Assembly (NCBI RefSeq): GCF_002072955.1
Contig: NZ_LPUF01000001.1
Span: 2,378,896-2,442,895 of the forward strand
Source of the DNA: Methyloprofundus sedimenti
GTDB lineage: Bacteria; Pseudomonadota; Gammaproteobacteria; Methylococcales; Methylomonadaceae
Length of the DNA stretch: 64,000 bases
Direction of reading: 5' to 3'
In this document: in pieces, positions 11,001 through 18,954 of the stretch
Numbering within the stretch: position 1 is the stretch's first letter
How the letters are laid out: each line of letters begins with the position of its first letter
The notes under the pieces: model-generated
What the model was told of the DNA's origin: nothing
Database searches by the model: none
What the model saw: the letters and a program-made list of their open reading frames with translations, nothing else
Position numbers and translations under genes: made by a program

Positions 11001-11175
11001 GCGTTTGCTGGTCTCTTTTTTCTCTTATGGCTGAAACCAGAGTATGCGCTTGTTGGTGAATTGCTGTTACGGAATAGTCTGGCAATTTAAGCAATAACGC
11101 TTTAATTAGCTTTTGCTCATTCGCAAGATAATGCCGGTTTATTCGTTGGCGATTGTTTTCTAAAATAGTCTGCAT
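8059..11175 (-). CDS. putA: Bifunctional proline dehydrogenase / L-glutamate gamma-semialdehyde dehydrogenase PutA
   Basis: Two-step oxidation of proline to glutamate: an N-terminal FAD-dependent proline dehydrogenase feeding electrons to quinone, then a C-terminal NAD-dependent aldehyde dehydrogenase. The 1038 residues carry the PRODH barrel motifs (RLVKGAYWDSEIKRAQ; QFATHNAHTVAAIM; EFQRLHGMG) and the ALDH domain (ISPWNFPIAIF, catalytic Glu in LIAETGGQN, catalytic Cys in NSAGQRCSALR, and PFGGTGLSGTGPKAGGP near the end). The length matches short PutA enzymes without the ribbon-helix-helix DNA-binding domain, so it should not autoregulate its own gene. It is a single-gene unit; upstream lies a decayed insertion sequence. 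Confidence 0.96.
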   Translation of the reverse strand: MQTILENNRQRINRHYLANEQKLIKALLLKLPDYSVTAIHQQAHTLVSAIREKRDQQTLVEAFLHEYQLNSDEGIVLMEIAEALLRIPDSDTQDLFLHEKLSTADWQKHLQHSDSLLVNFATHTLNLTAKIEQQFKFSNIAYQSVFSRLSSRLGLPVIRTALTQAMQQLAYQFVIAETIEAALHIASQQSRYLYSFDMLGEAALTASDTERYINAYAQAIAALAGHANSDLYKTPGISIKLSALCPRYEVFQHTQAVHQISSKLLYLAKKARTANISVTVDAEESERLEMSLEVFSRVISDPELKGWSGLGLAVQAYQKRALDTLHYLAELAKVEQCKIPVRLVKGAYWDSEIKRAQVNGLKDYPVFTHKTATDLSYLACAQFMLSQVDVFYPQFATHNAHTVAAIMEMVKAKKHPGYEFQRLHGMGEQLYRQLQRQTNGQIPCRIYAPVGMYQELLPYLVRRLLENGANTSFINQVENTDINIEKLIADPVAHFKNIKQLSTNCVLPRDLYGKQRINSAGLNLSDLEVLSGLQQYLEPFKIQTWHAAPLVNGRVYAGIEQQIINPAYSQQIVGHVTDSDTKAIADAISIAADATQHWRLSAVNKRVTYLLKAAELLEENRLELVALCVREAGKTIKDALDEVREAVDFCRYYAQSAQELFAQPLTLPGPTGEQNLLYQYGRGVFVCISPWNFPIAIFIGQVTAALASGNTVIAKPAKQTPLIAMRCIQLLHQAGIPKDVLHFLPGDGVTVGRYLLSDQRISGVAFTGSLTTARVINQQLAQLPGIIPLIAETGGQNVMIADSSAHSEQLIMDAVQSAFNSAGQRCSALRVLYIPHANADNIISRIIGVMQQLVVADPQDFTTDIGPVISMDAARQLREHVETLREHASILFQMQLDKSLNKGCFFPPTLIELSSLEQLTKENFGPVLHVIRYHSNELEQLITDINSSGYGLTMGIHSRIHSTINTLVKNSKVGNIYINRNMISAVVGVQPFGGTGLSGTGPKAGGPNYLQRFTNEQTLTTNTAAIGGNAGLLAQDLD

Positions 11176-11267
11176 GTAAATAGCACTCTTGTGAGCTGTT
11201 TATGGACTTATCTTGCAGGACATAAAATCTAAAATGCTCGGCGACAGCCATCAAGTATGATGGTGGT

Positions 11268-11836
11268 TTACTTGTTGAGCATACAATTATCTGATTTCCC
11301 AAAAGCCTCAGCCAACTTTTAGAGCTGCATAAGCATGATAGGTGATCATACAGCAACATAAGCCAATCAAAGAATAATAGCTTCCAACCGAAACCATCGA
11401 TTAACGCTAGCAGAGTTCTGCTAGATACTGTTGCAAGTGCTTTTGACTAACAGAATGATAAGTTCCAATTGACGCATTTTGTACATTACCAATCATGATC
11501 TTAGCCCATGTGAATTCATCTAATACAACGCAATCTGGACCTCCACCCGTTACGATCCTTGTGAGTAAACACCTCTCCACCTAATAACACATATCGTCTA
11601 ATTGAATAATGCCACACTCAATGGCTTACTGTCATCACAATCTTTCATGACTTTCTGCTTAAGGCTTCAAGCTGTATTGTATGAAACACTGAGTTGATGC
11701 ATTAAAGCTAAAGAAGAGATCGACGTTTTAGCTTGGCTAATCAAATGCATCGCCATAAACCATGTCGTTAGTTTGTTCAAAAATTGTTCCAATTTTTAGT
11801 GAAGTCTGATGATCACAATGCTTACGTGCTTTTTAA
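11268..11836 (-). pseudogene. Degraded IS1595-family transposase
   Basis: Translating the minus strand across several frames gives consecutive blocks of an ISXO2-like/IS1595 transposase: HQTSLKIGTIF; WFMAMHLISQAKTSISSLAL then SVSYNTA; LGGE; IVTGGGPDCVVLDEFTWAKI and GTYHSVSQKHLQQYLAELC; LAYVAV and LLKLAEAF-like remnants. Stops, frameshifts and a deletion between the DD..LGGE region and IVTGGG have destroyed it. The zinc-ribbon N-terminus is missing, and I could not define terminal inverted repeats. It occupies most of the 800-bp gap between putA and the cytochrome operon; the remaining flanks hold nothing recognisable. Confidence 0.8.
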
Positions 11837-11981
11837 TGTGCAATAACTACCTTTGTTGCACTCAAGAGAACTAAATCTCTCTGTCCAGACATTTGAACAA
11901 AGCTTTCACCCCCTGATATTCAGTTCCATAGTCTTTAAATAACACCGTAAAGCTATTACAACTACAACTTTAGTCCTCGTA

Positions 11982-14771
11982 TTACTTCAAGTAATCTACT
12001 CCAATCCCGCGTACTTTATCTTCGTGATGGTAATATTTATATTTAGACAAAGCCTCGATACCATGACAATCAACACAGAAAGTTTTCTCTACGCCTTTAT
12101 GACGTAAAAAACTATTGCTTATATCACCCTCAATATTTTCCTGTTTTTTATAATCTAGAACTGGGTAATCTTTTTCTTTCGAATCTATTAAAGGTTTCCA
12201 GCTATGCGGGTCATGACAAGTAATACAGGCTATTGCACCTAATTCGGAGATCTTTTCATGATTGGTTTCTACTAAAGGCATCACTTTTTCATCAGAACGT
12301 AAAACCATATCCTGATATGGGTGCCCGTAAAACGCGATTGGTTTTTCTTTGCCTATACTGTCTTTTTGATGACAATTCATGCACATTTCATCTATCCTAA
12401 AACCAGGGGCTGTTTTATCTCGCGCCTGAACCTTTGTATTTATAACCGATGACAGGAATGGGCTTTTTGCTTCACCCCTATGTAAAGTATGACAGGCTCC
12501 ACAGGCACCTGATTGAAGCGCTGTTTCTTCCTGCTGGTTTTGCGTTTCATCCGCGCTGACACGTAAATCATGATCCGTCCCTATCAACCGCTGCTTGCCA
12601 GCATGACAATTCTCACATAGCTGACCATCACGATGATCCTGTAGTAACGCAGGTGTGTTAGGCTTGCCAGAGTGCACAGCATGACAGCTTAAACAACCAA
12701 TCTTTTTTACCTCTACCCCTGCAATTTTTATCACCTCATCCAGCTCCAGATTCATTGGGTGAATGCCTTTTTTAGCCGCGTCTTTTTCATCCTTGGCATG
12801 TTGTCGTTCATGACAGTCGAGACATAATTTTTCAGCATCTTTTATTTTGTCTGTATATAAAGCAGTTCCCAGAGTTCCTTTATGTACACTGTGACAACTT
12901 GAGCATTGTACTGTTTTAACTTTTACGCCACGGATTTCAAGTGCTTCTTCCAGCTCAACATTCACTGGGTGAACTCCGGCTTTCCGTGCCGCTTTTTCAT
13001 CCTTAGGTGCCTGACGTTTATGACAACTTGCGCAAAGCGCGCCATTTTCATCAGTCTGAGTCAGTAGGTTTTTGGTCTTGCCTTCATGTACTTGATGACA
13101 GGATTGACAAGCGATTGCATCGTCTTTGGCCAAAACACCGCCACCCGCTAGCAGAATTTTAGGCAACCCTTTTTGTAAATGTGGATCATCTGTGGATAGA
13201 TGCTGCGCTTTCTTTTCTGGTTTTTGCATTTTGACACCCAAAGGGTGATTCAAGCCAAATTGTCCGGCGTCTTCCCTACCCGATTTTTTAGTATTTTTCT
13301 CATGACAGGCCTCACACTGCTCACTACCGTAATCCGTTCCTCGTAACCAGGCATTATGGTTTTCTTCATATAAAGACTGAGGTTGTTCATTATCATTATG
13401 TGGCGTATGACAACTCGTACAACTTAGGTCATTTTTATCGCTATGTGGGTATAATTCAGGGATTTTATCCTTACGCAAGGGTTCTTTGTAATACGTCTGT
13501 TTTTTTTCTTGCGTGTCATAAACAGTAGGATGTTGATGACCGAATGGAATGGCTTGCCGGGAATCAAAAACCGCTCCATGATGACAGCTGTAACACATAT
13601 TAACCGACGCAACAGGCAAAACGTTCTCGGAATCAAGCATTTTAGTGACATCGTCATTATTTCCCCAGCTAAAATGACAGACAACACAGTTCTTTCGTGA
13701 TATTTCTTTTTGTTGTTCAGGTAGCGAGACTAAAACCTGATAGCCAAGTTGTATTTTTTGTATTAGATTAGCCTGAGAGTCTACTACATAGAGATACCCA
13801 GAGGGATCGTAAAATAATCGAGACGGTGTGGTCAATTTAATAACTTGCCCGGTCATATCTTGTAATAACCCTAAAAAACGTCCTTGATAATAAAGACTGA
13901 TCGTCCCTAAATAACTATCACTTATATATTGATAATCCAGTGCATCAAAAACATTACCATTAGGCCGGTACATTTTATCCAGAGAAAAACGACCTGTTTG
14001 TGAATAATAGCGCCCCCCTCGATCGAACACTTGCACCCTGGCATTCAACACATCGACAACATTCAAATAACCATCCCGGTCTTGTGCAATTTGAAACGGG
14101 AACTGAAACTGTCCTTCCATTTCACCGCGTTCACCTACACAGTGTTTTTCTTTTCCACCCGATAATTCTAAATAACAGATACGATGCCAACGACGGTCTG
14201 CATAAATCAGTTCATTCTCTCGAACCAGTAGAGAGACGGGCTCGGGTAATGCGGATAAAGATTTAGGTTCCTTTGTCTCTTGCACTTTTGAACCATCTTC
14301 TGCTTCTAGTGACACTGGTGCCGTTAAATTAAAATCGCCTAACCATTTTCCCTGTAAGGAAAAACAGCTGATTTTATGTTGTAACGTATCTGCAACGTAT
14401 AACACGTTGTTATCAATAGCCAGCGCCATTGCCCGGTCAAAGCGATGTTTGGTCTTTGCTGTATTGATCTCCCGTATTAATTGACCTTCAGTTGATAAAA
14501 CAACAATTCGCGAATTTAACCCATCTAGTACATAAAGCAAACCTTGTGCGTCACTGACAATATCACTGGGCTGGTTGAAATTCGATTGTATCTCTATACG
14601 CTCTTTAGCCATGGGAATTTGCTGAGCGGCTGAGACAACTTGTGTTGGCAGCAATATAAGGAAAATTGCCGCCAACAGCCTGCAAAAAAAAACAAACAGT
14701 GGTAAAAACAAGTGCAAGACCTTCTTTACCAGAGTTTGAAATACAATCTTACTTTTTAAGTTACTCAGCAT
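11982..14771 (-). CDS. NHL-repeat / 14-heme c-type cytochrome fusion
   Basis: A 929-residue exported protein. A hydrophobic N-terminus (to about residue 50) is followed by an NHL-type propeller (about 55-350, with repeats such as QPSDIVSDAQGLLYVLD and DGYLNVVDVLNARVQVFD), then a C-terminal region with 14 CxxCH heme-binding sites. Two neighbouring heme pairs are clear internal duplicates: each has CxxCHxRQ, a KDEK segment, HPxNxELxE and a second CxxCHxVHxG. It is the last gene of the operon, and its start codon overlaps the upstream stop by one base. The size and the fusion suggest a large periplasmic or surface electron-transfer protein whose propeller may dock a partner. Its role is inferred from context only. 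Confidence 0.85.
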   Translation of the reverse strand: MLSNLKSKIVFQTLVKKVLHLFLPLFVFFCRLLAAIFLILLPTQVVSAAQQIPMAKERIEIQSNFNQPSDIVSDAQGLLYVLDGLNSRIVVLSTEGQLIREINTAKTKHRFDRAMALAIDNNVLYVADTLQHKISCFSLQGKWLGDFNLTAPVSLEAEDGSKVQETKEPKSLSALPEPVSLLVRENELIYADRRWHRICYLELSGGKEKHCVGERGEMEGQFQFPFQIAQDRDGYLNVVDVLNARVQVFDRGGRYYSQTGRFSLDKMYRPNGNVFDALDYQYISDSYLGTISLYYQGRFLGLLQDMTGQVIKLTTPSRLFYDPSGYLYVVDSQANLIQKIQLGYQVLVSLPEQQKEISRKNCVVCHFSWGNNDDVTKMLDSENVLPVASVNMCYSCHHGAVFDSRQAIPFGHQHPTVYDTQEKKQTYYKEPLRKDKIPELYPHSDKNDLSCTSCHTPHNDNEQPQSLYEENHNAWLRGTDYGSEQCEACHEKNTKKSGREDAGQFGLNHPLGVKMQKPEKKAQHLSTDDPHLQKGLPKILLAGGGVLAKDDAIACQSCHQVHEGKTKNLLTQTDENGALCASCHKRQAPKDEKAARKAGVHPVNVELEEALEIRGVKVKTVQCSSCHSVHKGTLGTALYTDKIKDAEKLCLDCHERQHAKDEKDAAKKGIHPMNLELDEVIKIAGVEVKKIGCLSCHAVHSGKPNTPALLQDHRDGQLCENCHAGKQRLIGTDHDLRVSADETQNQQEETALQSGACGACHTLHRGEAKSPFLSSVINTKVQARDKTAPGFRIDEMCMNCHQKDSIGKEKPIAFYGHPYQDMVLRSDEKVMPLVETNHEKISELGAIACITCHDPHSWKPLIDSKEKDYPVLDYKKQENIEGDISNSFLRHKGVEKTFCVDCHGIEALSKYKYYHHEDKVRGIGVDYLK

Positions 14772-15607
14772 TATTTTAATAAACTCATGATCCGGATACG
14801 CTGTTCTTCATCCTTATAACGACTGAAAAACTGAGTCACAATATTATTCTGAATTTTTTGTAACTGATATCTTGTCGCTCCTAACTCAGCAAGATCAAGT
14901 AACGGATTCTTCTCGTTATGACAAGCCTCACACTTTGGCCCTTTTTCAGTTAAAGGGGCGTGTATCAAAGCCCTGCGCTCTGCCTTTAGTTCCAAAGCGC
15001 TCCCTTCTTGTTGCCAAAGTTTTCTGGTTTCTTCTGCAAACGCGTTATCGTTACGCAAACCGATGGCTTGCTGCTGATAAAACGGAGTTATTTTATAAAA
15101 AGAGTTAATTACATAAGTATCTTTGGTGATCACTTTTTTTTCAGGTAAGCTCGTGTCTTTATTCTCAGCTTCCACAGCCTGACGAAATAATTTTGGCTTG
15201 GGAGTAACAATACTTGCATCACGGGTATCTTGCCATTGATAACTTAACTGTACGTTCTCAGGCCGAAAATGGCAGGTTTCACAAGCGATATACTGAGTAT
15301 GCATATTCATAAATGTACGACTGCGTATACTTTTTGTATGTGGAGGAGAAAGATGACAAGTTGTACAAAAGCTATTTCCCAGAGAAGCATCTTCTTTACC
15401 GCGCTTATGAAACGGAGGCACTTCCAGCTCTCCTCTTAAAACAATCTGTTTATGTTCTGTCACTTGCTTGAGTGATTTCTGTCTCTGCTCTTCAGTCAGT
15501 TGGGTATTATTTAGCGTTTGCAGGTATAAGCCTTCTGCCCATAAAACATTTGAGATACTGCATAGCAGCATAACCAATACTATTCTACCAACCATGCTAG
15601 ACTCCAT
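14771..15607 (-). CDS. Three-heme c-type cytochrome-like protein
   Basis: A 278-residue exported protein with a signal peptide (VGRIVLVMLLCSISNVLWAE) and only three CxxCH sites: FCTTCH near residue 82, ACETCHF near 110, and KCEACHN near 228. The middle is hydrophilic and free of cysteine. The first ATG overlaps the upstream gene by 11 bases; a second in-frame ATG (15595) begins just after the upstream stop and gives a more compact signal peptide, so either could be used. Its position between the membrane-anchored 8-heme cytochrome and the NHL/14-heme protein implies translational coupling and a role in the same complex. I recognise no characterised homologue. Confidence 0.8.
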   Translation of the reverse strand: MESSMVGRIVLVMLLCSISNVLWAEGLYLQTLNNTQLTEEQRQKSLKQVTEHKQIVLRGELEVPPFHKRGKEDASLGNSFCTTCHLSPPHTKSIRSRTFMNMHTQYIACETCHFRPENVQLSYQWQDTRDASIVTPKPKLFRQAVEAENKDTSLPEKKVITKDTYVINSFYKITPFYQQQAIGLRNDNAFAEETRKLWQQEGSALELKAERRALIHAPLTEKGPKCEACHNEKNPLLDLAELGATRYQLQKIQNNIVTQFFSRYKDEEQRIRIMSLLK

Positions 15608-16979
15608 TATCTTCTTGATTAATATTGGTTTTTAGCTGTTTAGCATTACTTTCACCTGAAGCTTCTGACTTTTCTTTTTGCTTTGTATCACCTGATACTT
15701 GAGTAGCCCCAGTTTCAGCGATAACTGCTTTCTCAGTCACCTCGGCTCTCGGTTTAGGCGCTTTTTTTACTGCAGCACCTTTCGCTGCAGTCTTACGCTT
15801 CGCTTTCGATTTACGCCCTATCATAACGCGCTCAAAACGATCACCACCGACAATGGGAATGATTTTCTTGACATGACGAAAACCTATCCACCAGATCGCA
15901 CTACTTATTGCAAAAACCAAACCGGCCAATAACAAGGGCCAACTACTCCAGAACCACTTTGATTCAAACAAGGCCTCTGCCTGAAACGGCTTATGCATTC
16001 GTGTTAAACTGAGCAATGACATGTCATGCATATCGGTCAGGGTAAAGCCTTCATTACCCGGTTTTTTAGCATAACCATGACAATCCGATTGGCCACAGGT
16101 TTTCGGTAAATTATCCGGATGTGACGCAGACTGAGGGTCAGTAAAAGCACGTATTTCATGCTTCCAGCCTTCAGGTGAATGGCAATCGATACACGAAGCA
16201 CCATACGCGGAACCATCGACTATTAAACGTCCATGCAGAGTCTTGGCATAGCTGTCTGCACTATGCACGAAGCGGTCACTCGGAGAGTGTTTTTCCAAAG
16301 TCTCTGGATCTTCTTGTTCAACATCGCGCATTTTATCCAGATCACCATGGCAGGCAATACACATGTCATTATTTTCCTGGTTATTCCAGCGCCGCCCCAC
16401 CAGTCTCCTTAAAATATGCCCACCAAATTGTCCCATCCAGGCCTGGCCTTGATGACAGTTACCACACTCGGTTTCGGCATGATCAAAATCAGCTTTGAAT
16501 TGCTCTAACTGTGTTTCAGCAATATAGAGGGTATTACTATGACAGCGACGACAAGAAGGGTCTTGTTCAGTTTCAATCTCTTCCAGTCGATTGCCGCCAG
16601 TTAAGCCTTTATACCAGCCCCCTTCATGAACTGATTTAACCATTTCTTCATGAATGACATCATGCGAGTATTTAACCCCTTTCGAAGGCTCTTCAATATG
16701 GCAAGACTCACTACAATCCGCTTCCGTATTTTCTACTTCATGCGGATAATCGACTACCTCCCGATGGCAATCTTTGCATGGCACACTACCATGCAAGGAG
16801 CTCGCATAGTGACTACTATCAATCGTAGCGCTGCGCATAACCCCAAATTCATCTATATAATCTAGCCCTTTATAAGCATGACAAGACAAACACCCATCAG
16901 GGTCACTATATCGTGAATTAGCATAAACCTGCTCGTGACCCTGTACGAAAAACAATGTGAACAAAAAAATACGAAACAC
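15597..16979 (-). CDS. Membrane-anchored octaheme c-type cytochrome
   Basis: A 460-residue protein with a signal peptide, six standard CxxCH sites, one CX3CH (CSESCH) and one CX4CH (CGQSDCH), so probably eight hemes. A single transmembrane helix follows (about 345-367, SWPLLLAGLVFAISSAIWWI), then a basic Lys/Ala-rich cytoplasmic tail of about 90 residues. The start is GTG; an in-frame stop lies a few codons upstream and no ATG is available. This topology (periplasmic heme domain plus one helix) suits an inner-membrane quinol-linked electron-transfer subunit acting with the NapH-like protein encoded just upstream. The long charged tail is unusual for such cytochromes. Confidence 0.83.
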   Translation of the reverse strand: MFRIFLFTLFFVQGHEQVYANSRYSDPDGCLSCHAYKGLDYIDEFGVMRSATIDSSHYASSLHGSVPCKDCHREVVDYPHEVENTEADCSESCHIEEPSKGVKYSHDVIHEEMVKSVHEGGWYKGLTGGNRLEEIETEQDPSCRRCHSNTLYIAETQLEQFKADFDHAETECGNCHQGQAWMGQFGGHILRRLVGRRWNNQENNDMCIACHGDLDKMRDVEQEDPETLEKHSPSDRFVHSADSYAKTLHGRLIVDGSAYGASCIDCHSPEGWKHEIRAFTDPQSASHPDNLPKTCGQSDCHGYAKKPGNEGFTLTDMHDMSLLSLTRMHKPFQAEALFESKWFWSSWPLLLAGLVFAISSAIWWIGFRHVKKIIPIVGGDRFERVMIGRKSKAKRKTAAKGAAVKKAPKPRAEVTEKAVIAETGATQVSGDTKQKEKSEASGESNAKQLKTNINQEDNGV

Positions 16980-17008
16980 GCCTACGACAACCCTAATCTA
17001 CTAATGTA

Positions 17009-18052
17009 TTATAAAAAGGAACCAACAATCACAATTGATATGACGGTTAGTAAAATCATCGCATTGACCACACTGACCCAACTGACCGCGGGCCCAGCTT
17101 TTGTATCCCCTCCTTTATTAACATCAAAATGTATGGCCTGCCAATTAGGTAATGGGAAAATTTCAGTATTCTTTTTAATCCGTTTGGGTTCATTCACTTT
17201 ATGACTAGGAGGTGTTGTCCATGCCAGAGCGTTCCAGTCACAGACATCAACACATTCATGACAAGACATGCATGAGACTTGATCTACAGTGGCAATTTTA
17301 TCGACCATCTTAATAGCTCCACACATACAATTACGAGCACAAATATTACAGCCGGTACAACGCTCTTTCGCCACTCGAATACGACGTGCAAACGGAAAAT
17401 TGGCACCAATGCGATTCACAAGTCCATCTGCTGCTCCAATAGGACACATAAACTGACAGTACGCTCTGCCTTTACTGGCAAAGACACCCAGTAGTAGCAA
17501 TAAACCCAGATTCACCATACCAACACTCGAAACCAGAAAAACCATGCCTCGATACTCACCACTCATGGCTTCTATTAATCGAGGGATGGTGATGAAATTA
17601 CATAAACTACAGGCACTGATACCTAAAGCCGGCATAGCTACAAGAAAAAAACCAAAATAACCGTAACGAATTTGTACCTGAGGTAAGGAACGAAATTCTA
17701 TTTTCCAGCGATCATTCAGCATCCGTGAGCTTAATTCAGCCAAACCACCCACTGGGCATAGATAACCACACCACATCCGTCCAAAAAATAAAGTCGTCAG
17801 CATAATCAGGCTAAATGCCATCACCCCGATAGCAGCTGCATTCACATGCACGAAAAAATCCTCCCAGCTCATGCCTGGAAAATATAAATAAAAGCGGCGC
17901 ATGCATAAAGACCCGCACAAATCATCGCTACCGACTAACTGTGGCAAAAAAGCCAGGGGGCCGAGCATACTCGCACTCGCTAGAATTATCAGAAAATATC
18001 GGTACTTCTGAACTTTAGGGATTGCTTTTATATCGTTTATGACTTGCATCAC
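17009..18052 (-). CDS. NapH/NosR-like membrane-bound polyferredoxin (quinol dehydrogenase type)
   Basis: A 347-residue membrane protein with about five or six helices, the two CxxxCP motifs of NapH/CcoG-like proteins (CGYLCPVG and CQFMCPIG), a CSLCN motif, then two 4Fe-4S cluster motifs (CTGCNICARNC and CMSCHECVDVC) and one more C-terminal helix. Family members pass electrons from menaquinol or ubiquinol to periplasmic cytochromes. Here it is flanked by cytochrome genes and no napG, napA or nosZ is present, so it probably feeds the multiheme chain instead of nitrate or N2O reductase. The CMSCH within the second cluster looks like a heme site but is better read as part of the ferredoxin motif. 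Confidence 0.87.
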   Translation of the reverse strand: MMQVINDIKAIPKVQKYRYFLIILASASMLGPLAFLPQLVGSDDLCGSLCMRRFYLYFPGMSWEDFFVHVNAAAIGVMAFSLIMLTTLFFGRMWCGYLCPVGGLAELSSRMLNDRWKIEFRSLPQVQIRYGYFGFFLVAMPALGISACSLCNFITIPRLIEAMSGEYRGMVFLVSSVGMVNLGLLLLLGVFASKGRAYCQFMCPIGAADGLVNRIGANFPFARRIRVAKERCTGCNICARNCMCGAIKMVDKIATVDQVSCMSCHECVDVCDWNALAWTTPPSHKVNEPKRIKKNTEIFPLPNWQAIHFDVNKGGDTKAGPAVSWVSVVNAMILLTVISIVIVGSFL

Positions 18053-18070
18053 TCTTCCTTTTTTGTTGTT

Positions 18071-18952
18071 TTAATCTTTAAAATCATGACAAACCAGACA
18101 CAATTGACCATCCTTAGCAGGCAAGCGTAATAAAGCCTCCTGAGTAATGCGCTGATAAGAGAATTGAACATTCATATTATGTAACTGGTTAAACGCTTGT
18201 AACCGGGCATCCTTATCCGCTGAAAACACTTCATTCCAGGGGTGCTCTTCATACTCGATACCTTTTTCTAGATCCTCAATAACGACTTGATTACCCGCTG
18301 GTTTTTCAGGATCAATCACCCCATATTGATGTGGTGTATGACAGCTGATACAAATAACTTCTTCTTTTTCGCTAAGCGGTACCAGAATATTCAATTCTTT
18401 ACTGTGCTTATGAATACGCTCCAGCATCTCCTTTTGCGCGGGCTTAACCTGATGTTCGACAGAATTAAAATGAGGGTCTTTTAAATGACAGCCATAGCAA
18501 ATTTTCTGCATCGACACACGTAACTTTAGTTCTGAAGACTCTAGTTTTTTATCTCGATCCGGCACTTCTTCATGGCAAAAAGTACAATTTTTCTTTTTAA
18601 TTTCACCTTGCGAATCCAGCATGACATGAATATTGTCTCGTTGCGTTTTTTCCTCATCATGACAGCGATAACAAAAGCCGGTAATACGTCTATAACTGCC
18701 ACCGATCAAAAAATCTACTGAATTTTTGTCTACTTTCTCAACAGATGTTTTATCAATATCCTTTAGTCCATGACAGGTAGCGCAAATTAATTCACCCTGC
18801 TCCCCTAATTTAAACTTTTCAGGCACCTCAATCGCCTTTGATGGTTTAACACCGACAATATGATGAAAAGGGGGTAATTCAGGTTTCTCTTCTGCAAACA
18901 CAACCGTTGCGAAACCAAAAAGAATAAAAACACGAATAATTTTATCATGCAC
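18071..18952 (-). CDS. Hexaheme periplasmic-type c cytochrome
   Basis: About 293 residues when started at the GTG at 18952, two bases after the upstream stop codon. This places a signal peptide (RVFILFGFATVVFAEE) at the N-terminus. A longer frame starting at 19003 overlaps the upstream gene by 49 bases and looks less likely. Six CxxCH sites are present: CATCH, CYRCH, CTFCH, CYGCH, CISCH and CLVCH. No membrane anchor follows the signal peptide. Likely a soluble periplasmic electron carrier in the conduit; redox partner unknown. Confidence 0.83.
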   Translation of the reverse strand: MHDKIIRVFILFGFATVVFAEEKPELPPFHHIVGVKPSKAIEVPEKFKLGEQGELICATCHGLKDIDKTSVEKVDKNSVDFLIGGSYRRITGFCYRCHDEEKTQRDNIHVMLDSQGEIKKKNCTFCHEEVPDRDKKLESSELKLRVSMQKICYGCHLKDPHFNSVEHQVKPAQKEMLERIHKHSKELNILVPLSEKEEVICISCHTPHQYGVIDPEKPAGNQVVIEDLEKGIEYEEHPWNEVFSADKDARLQAFNQLHNMNVQFSYQRITQEALLRLPAKDGQLCLVCHDFKD

Positions 18953-18954
18953 CC

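Noticed and set aside
17240-17280. CMSCH in the NapH-like protein as a heme-binding site
   Set aside because: It falls inside the second 4Fe-4S motif (CxxCxxCxxxC spacing), expected on the cytoplasmic side; not counted as a heme.
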